From assembly GCA_019055375.1 (NCBI GenBank), contig JAHQIW010005575.1:158262-222261 (forward strand): 64,000 nt of DNA, read 5' to 3'. The position numbers and the translations under genes were made by a program. Below, piece after piece: positions 12,003-24,005 of this stretch. Every line of letters starts with the position of its first letter. The stretch's first letter is position 1. The stretch comes from Parelaphostrongylus tenuis. Its lineage: Eukaryota; Nematoda; Chromadorea; Rhabditida; Metastrongylidae. The notes under the pieces are model-generated. The model was not told the origin of the DNA and searched no databases. It worked only from the letters and a program-made list of their open reading frames with translations.

Positions 12003-14200
12003 ATACGCTAGGTGTCAGAGGACGATACGGCTGAGGAGGTAATATCGAGTTAACGACAAGTAGTGGTACTACTACTTGTAGTTCAAACCTCATAATAACT
12101 TCAGTTCAGAAAGCAGCGAATTTTTGTGAGAAATGGTAGTGACAGGACATATTGACCAACCATTTGAGGACAAATTTGAACTGTCACCAACATTTTGCTC
12201 ACTACTGCTTCAGACGCCTACTTTCTCAGAACTCTTCTCGGTCTCCAATGGGTGCTTTATCTCAAGCTTCAGCTTTAGAAGAGTAAGAAATGTAAATGAC
12301 GTGATGATAGAATATTGTTTCTATGAGAGAAAAACGAAGGACGTCAATAAGTAGGCTATTCAGATGGGATTCACTGTTAGCATCATCTAACGAAATGATT
12401 GAAGTGTAGTCAGTCAGCAGAGATTCTATGACAATGTTGACGAAGGTGTACGCAATGTGGCCTAATGAATATGCAGCAGTGTTCACATTGGTGAATACGA
12501 AGCAGCTCTTCGTGAAAACTTCTAAAATTTCGACGATAATCCATGTTCACGTTAGAACGTCTCAATATACGCTAGCATTGTTTGTTCTCACCAAGAATCT
12601 TAGGGAAATCAAGGACTGCCTCAAACGCTAAACGGTAGCTGAAACTTTGGCTTGAAATGATATGAATGTGTATCATCATGTGTTACTCATAGCACTGACA
12701 GGACAGCTAGAGAAGACACACACAAATGAGAGTTGTTATCGATAGGTAATTGCTCGGCACAATATCTTATATTCGCTTCACATTGACCGTGTTAAATACC
12801 TCGCAAAAAATTCAATATAGTCTGGCAGAGAGAATGTTTCAATCCTTTCATAGGTCTGATGTGGCACGACTTAAGAGCTGGCATAAGTTTCGGCGTTTTA
12901 TCTCGCCTCATGAGAGCCACATGTCTTACGGCTTATCGTCTTACTAATAGCAGCAGCCCCGAAGATACTGCAATTTAGACAAAGTGAAATATCACTTGAT
13001 GATCCGGTTTAGACTGATTCTCAGTCGATAGGTTACGGCTGTTATGAAGCATATAACAATACTTCTCAATAGGCTATGTTTGCGAGCTCCTTTGAAAAAT
13101 CAGTGTAGGCTTATAGAACGTTTTATGTCTTTTCGAAGCATGGTATGATATGTCTAGTGGGCTAAAGTATGTTTCGGCGTTTTCTCTCGCCTCGTCTTAT
13201 ATTTCCTCAAGTTCGTTTACAAAATTAAGGTAATCCACGTACTCGGTTGAATATTGTGTGCCTCAAAAACTGAAAAAAAAACAAGCGAAAAGGGCTTTGC
13301 TACTTCGTCTCCCTCTATTTAGCATCATCTTTCATCAATAGTCTGTAGATGAATCATGCATTGATAGAATCTCCGAACAATCGGTAAGCTTTAGAACAAA
13401 GTTCCTGATATCTGTTGTAATCCAATGTGTTGGACAACAGGTGGATCTTAAACGAGGTGAGCACCACTGAAATTGAACATTGACATTTATTCATGACTGC
13501 TACATCTTGATTCACTAATAAACACAAACGAGGCTGTTACAAATTTTTTGTGAGCAACGATTCGAAAACTTTTCTTTCTCTAAAGCTGATATGATCATTT
13601 CTCATTCCATACTAGTCATACGAGTAATTGAATAACTAAGAAGGGCACATACATGCATCCGTTATCAACATATATATGGCCGTTGCCATATTTTCATACT
13701 GCTTAATTATCATTTCTAAAATGCATCCATTTTCTCGAATGAACATGTGAGACACTGTACTTATCAAATTGCAAAAATCGCTGTCATTGTGTCATCCACC
13801 ACGAGTAATAAAACGAGTCACTATGTATGAAAGGTCTTCATAAAAATTCCTATTGTCTCTATCTCACGCCGAAGTAGGACGCACTTTGATTTAATGTTTT
13901 ATGATCATAAAATGAATAGACGTGTGGTTTCCAGATGTCATAGGCTTTTTGCGGCTTCGCTGAAACGCCCAGCTGAAAGCATTGCCAAAAAATAAATTGT
14001 GGAAAATGCACGTTCTCATTAATTACATTTCATAGATTTTCTTCTTGTGTATCAAGTAATAGCGTCCATAAATATTCATCGACATTAACATTCTGTGGTA
14101 TTTGTCAAACCAGTGGGTGGGATTGAGGGATAAGAGATAAAGCGTCGGCGTTAATCAATGTGTTTTAGGGCAGTATGCACATTTGACTTAGTCTCAAAAA
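12003..14200. other. Unassigned intergenic sequence
   Basis: No convincing exon was found. A short phrase (tttcggcgttttatctcgcctca near 12890 and a variant near 13170) occurs twice, suggesting an old duplicated fragment. Otherwise AT-rich and featureless to the eye. Confidence 0.4.
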
Positions 14201-14202
14201 GC

Positions 14203-14203
<1 letters not shown>

Positions 14204-14243
<40 letters not shown>

Positions 14244-14247
14244 GATA

Positions 14248-14298
<51 letters not shown>
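14204..14298. repeat. (AT)n microsatellite
   Basis: Almost pure alternating AT, interrupted once by gtacagatatatt. It directly abuts the mariner fragment that starts near 14300. Confidence 0.95.
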
Positions 14299-14299
<1 letters not shown>

Positions 14300-15235
14300 A
14301 TGCAGAAAAGTTCTTATATTTTCTCAGATATTATAACAGTAAAAAAATACTGGATAAACAAATGAATTCATTTAATTGAAGGAATAATTACGTTTATTAG
14401 ATCAACTACCACAGCAATAATTAGAAAGTTCTATAATTAATTCCCAAAATTGCATCCTTTGCTCTAACAGTCACGAAGTCGCTTACGAAAATCTCCAATG
14501 ACGCTCCGCAAACGTTTCCACCATAAGTTCGTCCAAAGCGCCTGTCAAAGCAAAACCAATCCCCAATCGCCAGAACGGCGTCAGCTTCTTAACGAGGGTC
14601 AGCAGAAGCCCAAAGCAGCAAAAAGCATAAGCTGAAGTCATCTTCCTGTCTCTGTGATGGTGTGGGTTTTTTTGCTTCACCGGAAAGACGCCATTGGTTT
14701 CCATTAACGGAACGGTCAAAAACAGCCCTGCCAGCGATCACCAGCTAGTTTCACGGAGCCTACTGGAGAACTGGAGTACTCAGTGCTTTGGCGCCGACGA
14801 ATTTACGCTTCAACAGGACTGGGCTCCTGCGCGATGGACCTGCTCAACGATTGCCATCTGTCAAGAGGTGTTTCCAGGTTTTCAGCGCAAAGACGTTTAG
14901 CCGTGAAACTCGCCGCATTTCGGTCTAGTCGATTACTTTATGTGGTCCACACTGGAGGAAAAGATCCGGCTACTTGCCTCACTACAGTGGACGCGTTTTA
15001 AACGTTTTTGATACACGGCTTCGGACGAAACTACGGTGCAAACGTAATCGAGCATCATCGGAAATTTTGGCAAACGGCTTCGTAAATGTACAGAGTTCAA
15101 AGGAGGCATTTTTGACGATTTGCTAAGACTTTGTTACTTATTTTCATAATTGTTGCTTCAATAAACGTAACTGTTCCTTCAATTGAATCAGCTCATTTGT
15201 TTATGCGGTATTTTTTGAATGTTGAAATATCTGGA
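14300..15235. mobile_element. Rearranged mariner: two 3' ends in inverted orientation
   Basis: The left part (14300-14570, minus strand) is the 3' end of the same mariner family as at 6 kb: ttgaaggaataattacgtttatt, then a C-terminal remnant reading DELMVETFAERHWRFS. The right part (14640-15235, plus strand) is a second C-terminal half: MVWVFLLHRK..., LEYSVLWRRRIYAS in one frame, FGADEFTLQQDWAPA in the next, then IIGNFGKRL and the end ttcaattgaatcagctcatttgt. The outer ends are therefore inverted repeats of each other. Multiple stops and shifts make it non-coding. Confidence 0.7.
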
Positions 15236-15267
15236 AAAAAATATATATATAATAACATATATGAACG

Positions 15268-15420
15268 CTGAAGGATAAAGCTTTCGGCGTTGATCAATTC
15301 CTGAGGGATGCGTCATACAATCGTCTTCAATTTTTTACAGTTGGAGTGATTGGTGGTTTTCCACTATATCGAGTCAATGCTGCTTCTCATCCCGGACAAG
15401 TCTACTGCCAACTAACCTCG
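15268..15420 (-). repeat. SINE fragment
   Basis: Reverse-strand 3' half: gataaagctttcggcgttgatcaattcctgagggatgcg, then a diverged body with cgagtcaatgctgcttctcatcccgg. The tRNA-like head is missing. Confidence 0.6.
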
Positions 15421-16930
15421 AAAGGAGGACAGACAAACTCTCGTAGTGGTGAAAAATGTCTGTAAAGCTTCCTTGTATGAGAACAATACTGTTTCCAGCG
15501 TACACATATAACATAATATTTTGCAGATGTTATTCCTATTTACTCATAGGGTTATAAACATTCATGGGTTTAGTCAATTAATTTTCACCATTTCGGCATG
15601 GTTATTTTCGCTTAATATTTCCTCTATATACATTCTCGGATTCACAAAAACTACAGTGTAATCAGATTTCACGATGTTCTTGAGAGGATCGTCTGCGAAT
15701 CTCGTTGCAACTATTATGTTGGACAACACACAAGTAAATTACAAAATCGGCAGCAGTGAGACTCTCAGTAGTGTGAATGACATACATTTTTATCGATAAG
15801 ATGAATTGTCTAAATCTGGTTTCTTTGGTATGCATAGAAGAGGCTGCGAGAAATCTTCATTGTTGTCAATGTTTTGATGACTTCGCAATCATCAAAACGT
15901 GCGATGAATTGAGTCGATTGTTTGATTTTCGCAATGTGGATCATACTAGTCGTTTTACAACAAAATTAAGTAGATCACAGCAACCTATGAAAATGCTCTC
16001 TTTAGTATCGGGCTTTGACATAACGGTGCTTGACTGATCATCTGTTGGTGATAATCTCAATTTGTTGAGGCAAAGAAGTCTTCGTCAAAAAGCATTGTTA
16101 TGATAGATGCTACATAGTAAAGTAAGACTTCGAGAATCCTCATAAATAACAAACATTCTGTTATATCTATAAGCTTGCACAAGATTTCCTAGAACTCTTT
16201 ATTTCAACAAAATTTTCAAGCCTGTCAATGGTGGTGAATAAACAACGGAAAGCTGGATTTTTCGCTTACCGGGAAAGTGTAATGCCATAGTCTCCGATTA
16301 GTTTTCCTTCAATTCCCCATAGAGCACAAAGAACACATTTAATACATAGATTGTATGTAGAATTTTAGAAGAGTAATTTTGTTTTTCAGCTCTTCTATTC
16401 GGATAAGCGTGACATTCTCTAATATCAATCCGTAACTAACACCTGATGAGCAGGATAAGACTGCTCGACTCCTAATTCGTTAATTCATAGATTGGTTATA
16501 TTATACGGTGCCGTAGAACAATATGGTGGAAGTAGTTACGGTAATTTTGATACTTTAATTCTATTTTTCAAATCCTTTGAAACCTTTTGCGTCCTTTTCT
16601 CAATTTGTAGGCCACATAATATAAAGAATAGTCCATTTAGTCCTTGCTAATAGCTGATTATTGAATATATACTGATTTCAATGCGACACGGTGACTGGGC
16701 GGCACATCAGGTGTTAATAAGGAATATATCGACTACACAACGAGATCTCTAATTTTGTGTTCTCTCCAGAGGAAAGAAGCAGTAGTGACTCACATCTACA
16801 GCAGGCGCCGCTACGCTGAACCTTTGATTCACTAAATAGTGAGTATTTCCAATGCCTCGATTTCATTGACTAAAAGATAACTTTTTGAGAATTCCATTGG
16901 TGTAGTGCGCCCCATATCACCGTGATCTTA
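15421..16930. other. Unassigned intergenic sequence
   Basis: No exon chain or repeat was recognised on either strand. Confidence 0.35.
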
Positions 16931-17245
16931 TGAAAGGTTGAAAAGGATGAACCTTCGGCGTTGATCAATCCCTGAGACATGCGTCGCATGTTCGTCTTCA
17001 ACTTGTGACTTCGTTTGAGGTGATTGAATGTCTAGCTGGCCTTTTACAATAACTCGCGCTGGTCTCCCGCTGCATTGAATCAGTGGCGTTTATCCTCCCA
17101 GACAAGCGTGAGACCAGTGTGGTACGAATTCACCGACTCCGGAGGGATGGATGGCTTGGTGAGCCATGAGCGCGAGATCGAACCAATAACATTATGTGCG
17201 ACGCAGAGCACCTCTAACCACTGCGCTTCATGCGCTTTCATAACC
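16930..17245 (-). repeat. tRNA-like SINE, full-length
   Basis: Reverse-strand copy with the 3' block cggcgttgatcaatccctgag, body tatcctcccagacaagcgtgagaccag and tRNA-like head ending gcacctctaaccactgcg. It lies just upstream of the receptor gene's first recognisable exon. Confidence 0.75.
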
Positions 17246-17377
17246 TCTTGACTCAGAGATATTCACTACGTGTTTCCCAGGCGACAAAAGTAATTCATGC
17301 GGTGTGAACTTTAGACTTGTGCTCAATTCATAGCAGTTTATGTTGGAAAATATTTTTATACGACGTTCTGCCTGTGA

Positions 17378-20300
17378 TCGGTTTTCGCCGTCTGTGCTTC
17401 CGGCTTCTTGATTCTGATAGTGATGAGAAAATGCACTGGTGCATTTCGCTTCGTCATTTGGTTTGCTCTCATTGGTATGTTGGTTTTTGTATATTGTTGT
17501 TCAGACGAGTATGCGAATCCAAAAGAATATCGTTTTAGATCTACTGACTGGTTTAGCTACGATATATGGTGGATTTTATGGAATAGTATCAACTTTCTAC
17601 GGAAAAACTAAAGATGTACGAAATGGTCTATGAACGCATTCACTCCGACTTAAGCGCTTATCCTGATGAAATTTGAAAATCTTACAGATGATGTCGCCAT
17701 TCAAGTGCATGACCATAGCATTCCACATCACCGTATGGTTATTTGTCGACGTTTATCATCTTGTTGTCTTATCACTACTTTGCTTCGATCGTCTCCTTTT
17801 TATACTGATTCCAGTTCCCTATTTGAAGGTCAGTTAATAGTCGAGAACAGTTTAGATAATCTGACATTGTGCGAGTACTATTTTCGTCTAGGCATGTCAG
17901 ACTTTTCTTCAATTTTCGTCTCCTTGCTAAGATGTTTACACTCATGAATTTCTCATAGCTTCAGGTTTCACGTATTTATCTGAATTGGGCATTTTTTCTT
18001 CTATTGGGATTATTGACCTGCATCGCAATTATTCCTGCCTTTTCACTACCTATTGAGGTAACTGAGTAAGACTTTTTTCATACTTAATATCAAGATGTTA
18101 GAGCTAGTTCTTATTTGTTGAAATTTTCTTGCACAGTCAATAGCCATGATTAATCATTTCATTCTAATTATCATTGAAAGACTGATGAATCCGTTATTGT
18201 TTGTGCCAAGGTTTCCACGCTCAGATAGAATACCAATCTTCTTATGCCTTAATCTACACTCATCCTCTACAAATCTTGCGATTCACTAAAAAAATTAGTG
18301 ATCAAATGGTAGGCAGTATTGCGATCTAGAGGGTTATGTGATTATGAAATTTATATTAATTTTTCGATGTTTGTGGTAGGAATTGAATGATTAGATGATG
18401 GCTAGACTAATTATTCAAACAGTAGCTGTTAGTTTGCGACCTTGACTGTCGGTTTTGATTTTGAAAAATTTGCTTTGAACTGTTAAATTGTTCAGCAAAA
18501 AATTGGTGCTGTTTTGGTGAGAGAGTATTAATCTGGAAAAGCCCTGCCTGTAATTTCTTCCGTAATTGGTTTAAAAGAAGTTGGTACTGAAATCAGTCGC
18601 CTTACATTCCCACCTACGCATTCTCGGATACCTCTCGCTATCATGATGTGAACCTCTATCTCGACTTCAATAGTACGAGTCGAGCACCATTCGAATAAAC
18701 TCCTCTCACTATTTAAGGTTCTTATTCTACAGGATTGTGGTTCTGATCCGTTCCCAGTGACCTGTTTTTATGGTGGCAATGAATCCTGCTAAAGTCGACA
18801 TTTGGTGTGTAGCGTAACGATGATTTTGAAAATCGTCTTTTTCATCCTATCTGGCTGCAGCGCCATCTAGCAAAAGTTCTTGAGTAATAAGTTGGTGCTA
18901 CCCGTAAAAGGATCGATGTACTAAGAAATGGAATGGTGAAAAGGGAGTGCAGCACAAATTTAATGCATCAGGATTACAAGTATAGTTATCAGATAAATCA
19001 AAGAGATTTGGAAGGACGCCACGGTGATCTTTTTCGCGGTGCGCAAAGTATAAATAACTCGGAGTTGATTCCTTATATGTAGGGGCATATCCCAGGCCGA
19101 AACTCGTTTTTTACTTTTTCAAAGTGTCATAACAGACATTTTGAAAGGCTTCAAATATGAACTGTCGAATGGTAAATTTTGAGACTAAGTTGAAGCCTCT
19201 CCCCGATGAACATAGAATGTAGTGCAATTTCTTCTCTTTAGTTGCATATTTATATAATTACGTAGTAAACCCAGGACTACCAAAGTTTTTTCGACGTCAC
19301 CAATCCACTGGCTCTAAGATTCTGCAACTAAATACACATAGCTGCTTAGTTCGAACTTTTTCCTTCCAACTATGTGTTAATTGTTATTTTGCTATGATTG
19401 AGCGGAATCACTTTGTATGAAATATTGAGAAAACTTTCACTGAGTTCTTCCTAAGTCATCGCTAACGTAATGCTCTTAAGACGATGAACTGAGCACCTTA
19501 AAACCATGTCAGGGTGGAGGAGTTGGTGACGCAGTCACACCTTTGTCTGAACGTATTCCACAATTTCAAACTATAAAACAAAGCTTAGCTATGCGGGGTG
19601 AAACTTCTGCAAAGAGGACATCCCTTTGTGAAGGATTTGCAGCCGTTTGGTAGAAGGGCACAAGTATGAGATTAGAAAATTACCACGGGGGAAAGCAATC
19701 ATGTAATTATTGTAAGTTCCTGTTGTAGAACGGCCCTCTTTCTCTTCTCTGTGTATACGGTATACGATTAAGTAATAATAGTAAGTGCACATAAGAATTA
19801 TTGTATGTTCAAAATTTTGTACGAAGAACGACTATCCGATCATAACCATCAATGAAACAACTCAAAAGTAAGTACCCTGTTTAGTCTCCGAAATATAATC
19901 TGCTTTTTTGAAGGATACCAAAAATACTCCTGTTCTAAAAGTGGAACCCAGCACTTGATCAATCACTAATTAACTCTAGTGCCGAAGGCAGTAAAAATGG
20001 AATCTTTCATGGCATAGCAATCAGATGTTCGGTGTGCCTGTTGAACGAACGTAACCCGTAAGCAGCTCTTGCTTACGAAATAGATAAGAAAGCTATAAAG
20101 AAAAAAGCACTCGGCGTTGATCATTCTCTGAGGGCTGCCACGCATTCGACTTCATCAAGTATTGTTTAAGGTGACTGAATGCATGTCTGACTTTTGAAAT
20201 CACCTGCGGTAGCCTACGAAAATATCAAGTTAGTGCTTATCTTCTACCAAGCAGCTCTGGTATATTGAGCAATTCGCCGACTCCAGAGGGATAGAAGTCC

Positions 20301-23300
20301 TGGTGAGCCTGCGAAGCGTATCAAAAGACCGACCACACGTGTGCCGCAAGCCACTTCTAGCCACTACGCCAAACGCGTGCAAAATAATGGAATCGAGGCA
20401 TTTTTGTACTTTCTGAAAACACTCAGAGATTTCACGGAGTCATAGTGATGCACGTGCTAATGGTGCACACTGCGGCTCAACAACTTATTCGAGCTTTTCA
20501 TTGATCGTAATGAGAAAAACTACTGTAACAAGGATGTCTGTATTACAAAACTGAACAAAGATTGTGGTGTGCTCATCATGAAGACCATGATTTTCCAAAA
20601 AGTGTTTGAGCGATTTTCGACGATTCCAAATTATAACATTTATGGTTGACGAATTTAAAATCCAACAGAGATTTCAGTGACGAAAGATCATTGGGGAACT
20701 TTTGCATATTATTTGATGCGTCTATAGCAGTTTTTGCGTTTTTGTGGCGTGAGAAGAATATGTCAAAAGAAAAAATCACTCAGTGATGTAGAGTGAGACA
20801 CAAAGCTTTCGCATCAGGGGAATCGAACCCACATCTCACTCTAAGCGGAAGCGCGTGCTCTAACTCGTTGCACTACTGACGCCCACTTTGCTCACCACTC
20901 TTTCTACGCTACAATGCATCATCGCAAAAATCACTACTCAATTTCAGTCGTTTCAAAACAATCGATTCTGGTGCCAGCATTATGCCATTTGGACAACGTG
21001 ACTGGAGAAAAGTACTACGACGGCCACCTTAAAGCGATGCAATGGATACCAATCAGCGGTTCATATAGTCCTCTTTTGAGAAGAGGAAGATCAGTGAAGT
21101 ACTATTATTCCTGCTAAATATGAAATAAATGATTTAGGACTAGGAATTATGTTGTTTTCGATTCTTGTGTATAGAATCCGATCATCACAACAAAAACGGA
21201 GCTGCAGCTGGTCAGAGTCAACGGAGCACTCCAAACAGGTTAGGAATTAAGGATTGCTCTTAAAGTCTTATAGCTCGATGATAAGATCAACAAAAATTTA
21301 TTCAGCTCTACACTGCTTGTTTTCTGAGATGCTTTCTAATGGGAATCTCAGTACATTCACCATTGCTATTAATTTATTCAGTTACCGAGTACAGACACTT
21401 AGAAGAGATCAGAGATATCCTTATCAGGTTTGTACGAAATAGACAGGAAAGCTACAGTCATCTAAAAAGTTATAATTTCAATTTTCGTCAACTTTGAGTT
21501 GATCTGTAGTCTATGGAAAAAAGGCGCATCAGTTTGTTCTGGTTTTCTTTTTTCTATTTATTTCTGAGGTTGGCTATAGTCAAGAGTTCTTTCTCCTTCC
21601 GAAATGGAATCCATGACATCAAAATTGTCACAACAAAACCTAGTGAAGCTACTGCTAAGTAAAATTATTTTTCAAATGATAAGATAAACACCTGCGCGAA
21701 CGTAAGTTATGTTAGCGCAAATCTGTTGAGGAGCTTAACCCTGGATCGGTAAAATTTTTCCCAAAATAGGGGTCAACTGACCACGAGGAGTTACTTCCGG
21801 CTGTAACCAGAAGGTTCTACATTGTAACCGTTCGCAAATCAAATTCAGAATATTGTACGCTGTGCTCGTTGCTATACCACAACCATTATGGTACATGTTC
21901 TCCATGCCTGATTTTACTGAAAACGCCAGATTACTTTTCAATCAGTATGGACATGATATGGAGAGAAAGTGGCAGAGTGCAGGTGATGACTATTTAGTTT
22001 TCCGTTATATTCATTAGCTCTCACAGAAAGGAGAAAGATTGAAGGAAAAGAACTTTGAACATTCTAGTCGCACAGGCTGGCTTTATCACTGATTTTGTCA
22101 AACTCCTTTTCCACTTTGCAAATATGTCGAGTGAGTAATAGAACTAGGCCCTTCTTCTAATTCTCCGATTTGCGACCGCTTTGTGATGGCCTGTAATTCA
22201 AGTTTTGCCATTTTAGCACGACACCAGTGTGTATACAAAACTCTACACGCTGTCGCGAATGGATTGACTAGTACTTCTGAGACCACTTCGCTTTTTTGTA
22301 TATTATGAAATGAATTCTATAGGCTCATCGATCGCCCACTCTTACCCTAGATTTGAGAAGACGTGGCATTATACTGCAACTTTCGGAATCCGTATCTTGA
22401 ATAGTTATTTAATTTGTATTTAGACGACCCGCCTCAAAACGCGCAGCATCTGGATCCATACGGTGAAGTTAATCCATTCGGTTCATGGTTTTCGTCAACA
22501 GGAAGCATAACTGGAAACACCGGTATCCCTGTCGGAGACAAAGTGAGTATATAGTTCACATCGAGAAAATGTTTTAGGCCAAGACAAAATCTTCGGTCAT
22601 TTTAAACTTGAAGACTGAAAGCAGATCCTTGGAAATAAATATATTGTTACAGCTATGCCAGGAATACAAAAGGATTTCAAGGAAAATACATACACTTCCC
22701 AATGATTTATGGAACAAATTTAGTTGAATGTTCAGCATTTCTGCTTGAAAAGTGTTCCTAGAATGACACTATGCTTACAAATGATAAAGGATATATAATA
22801 TGGCATTACTCATTCCCCAGGGATGTGCTATGCATTCTACTTCATCGTAGCATCCTCATGGTGAATGAATGCGTATCTGACCTAAATAGTGACTTGTGGA
22901 AACCTAGTAATTTATCTAATCACTGTTTTCATTTACCAGGGCCAATTTGTACCAATTTGCAAATTGCGGAGAGAGGGAAGCCTCTGTGGACTCGAGGCTC
23001 TGGATCGCACCGCCAATCTATACACTAAATAATCAAGCGTTATAAACCTTTATGCTACGGATCTCACCTGCTACACTACGCTTATAGTTCATCTATAAGT
23101 GAATATTCTACAAGGAGACTGACTGTGGATAATTCACATGGATTATCATTGCACCCTCACATCAATATATTAGTCGCATGTACTGTCAATTACTTCTCAT
23201 AGCGAGGCATTCCCCAATTCGTTTCTGGCTTGATTCACGCAATTCACTCAGAATATTCAGAGAGTTAAGCTCTAAAGTTTTACCCTGCACGAGGATGGCG

Positions 23301-24005
23301 ACTTTTACTTCAAAAATCTCGCCGTGATCTCTTTGTTCTGCGCATGATAGGCATATATTCCCTAATAATATGCTAACTTTATGAGTTCGGGTACAGTGTA
23401 CTCGATCTTCCAAGACGTCCAGGGACGGATACATTGGCAAAAATGTAGGACAGTGTGTCCGTGTGAAAGAACACCTACTCGGCAAACCTATAATCAAACG
23501 AAATACCCCACTACGCGCGCACAGAACACAGAGACATTATGGAGAAGATTTTGAACTAGAAATCACCATCTCATCAAAGGAGTGTATAACCTTAACAAGT
23601 AAAATCCTGAAGCAGTCGGGATAAATTCTATGAATCCGAATTCAACGATAGTCAAGGGAAGCTTCGTTATCCACATGATCTCATGTAAAAAAAACTACTC
23701 TGAAATGAGAGAGGTGCATTTAAAATCTTTTATTCTTCAGTAGGAGATATGTAGGAACCTTCCAAACCAATAAGGCTGAAGTATTTAACCTACACTAAAT
23801 GACCTCGTGTTTTGTCAACCTAGAAAAAGCAGTGAATTATTGAGTGATGCCAAGGTTAGCAAATAATCTTTCTTACAAATTCGTGCACTATTTTTACAAA
23901 AAAAAAAAAACTTGATTACAACTCTTTCAGGTTTACACAACATCCGATTTCATCACGACAAAAAACAGGCCGGTTTTCGAATTGGATGACATGACTAGCT
24001 TCTGA
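17378..24005 (+). CDS. Nematode seven-transmembrane-type receptor (serpentine/rhodopsin-like), multi-exon
   Basis: Phase-consistent exons: ~17378-17474, 17539-17615, 17688-17828, 17965-18057, 21175-21238, 21306-21427, 21580-21658, 22068-22130, 22424-22542, 23931-24005 (TGA). An optional exon (~22221-22278, phase 1 in and out) would fit between the eighth and ninth. Membrane segments in order: TM1 SVFAVCASGFLILIVMRKC, TM2 FRFVIWFALIDLLTGLATIY, Cys before TM3 (SPFKC), TM3 with the motif LLCFDRLLFILIP in the DRY position, TM4 YLNWAFFLLLGLLTCIAI, a probable TM5 (NLSTFTIAINLFSYRV) with a basic loop, TM6 NLVKLLLIAQAGFITDFVK; TM7 is unclear. The tail is polar, ending PVFELDDMTSF. The Asp in TM2, DRxxF and Trp in TM4 support a nematode chemoreceptor-like GPCR (Srsx or related; family uncertain). 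The upstream part of TM1 (FLYDVLPVIG, 17350-17383) is one base out of frame at a TTTT run. The start codon was not found. Confidence 0.6.
20095..20385 (-). repeat. tRNA-like SINE, diverged
   Basis: Reverse-strand copy: cggcgttgatcattctctgagggctgc, ttgtttaaggtgactgaatgcatg, then a head with agccacttctagccactacgcc. About 290 bases, more diverged than the 34-kb copy. Confidence 0.65.
20795..20890 (-). repeat. tRNA-like element, family T1
   Basis: On the minus strand: gggcgtcagtagtgcaacgagttagagcacgcgcttccgc..., then gagatgtgggttcgattcccc (box B ggttcgattcc) and the family-specific extension gcgaaagctttgtgt. It lacks a clean acceptor stem, so it is a tRNA-derived repeat rather than a functional tRNA. 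Confidence 0.6.
22775..23020 (-). repeat. SINE fragment
   Basis: Decayed reverse-strand SINE: ccagggatgtgctatgcattctacttcat, gaatgaatgcgtatctgacct, and the body near 22890-22930. It sits in the intron before the last receptor exon. Confidence 0.5.

Larger units (their letters stand above)
18058..21174 (+). other. Large intron of the receptor gene
   Basis: 3.1-kb intron between the TM4 exon (donor gaggtaac) and the next exon (acceptor tgtgtatag). It holds a SINE at 20.1 kb and a tRNA-like element at 20.8 kb. No further exon was recognised. Confidence 0.45.

Noticed and set aside
17475..17504. A 30-base intron (gtatgt...ttcag) in the receptor gene
   Set aside because: Too short; using the acceptor at 17,538 gives a normal 64-base intron and restores the TM2 sequence in phase.
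23186..23497. 103-codon minus-strand frame
   Set aside because: It lies in the last intron of the receptor gene and has no splice partners or recognisable motif.
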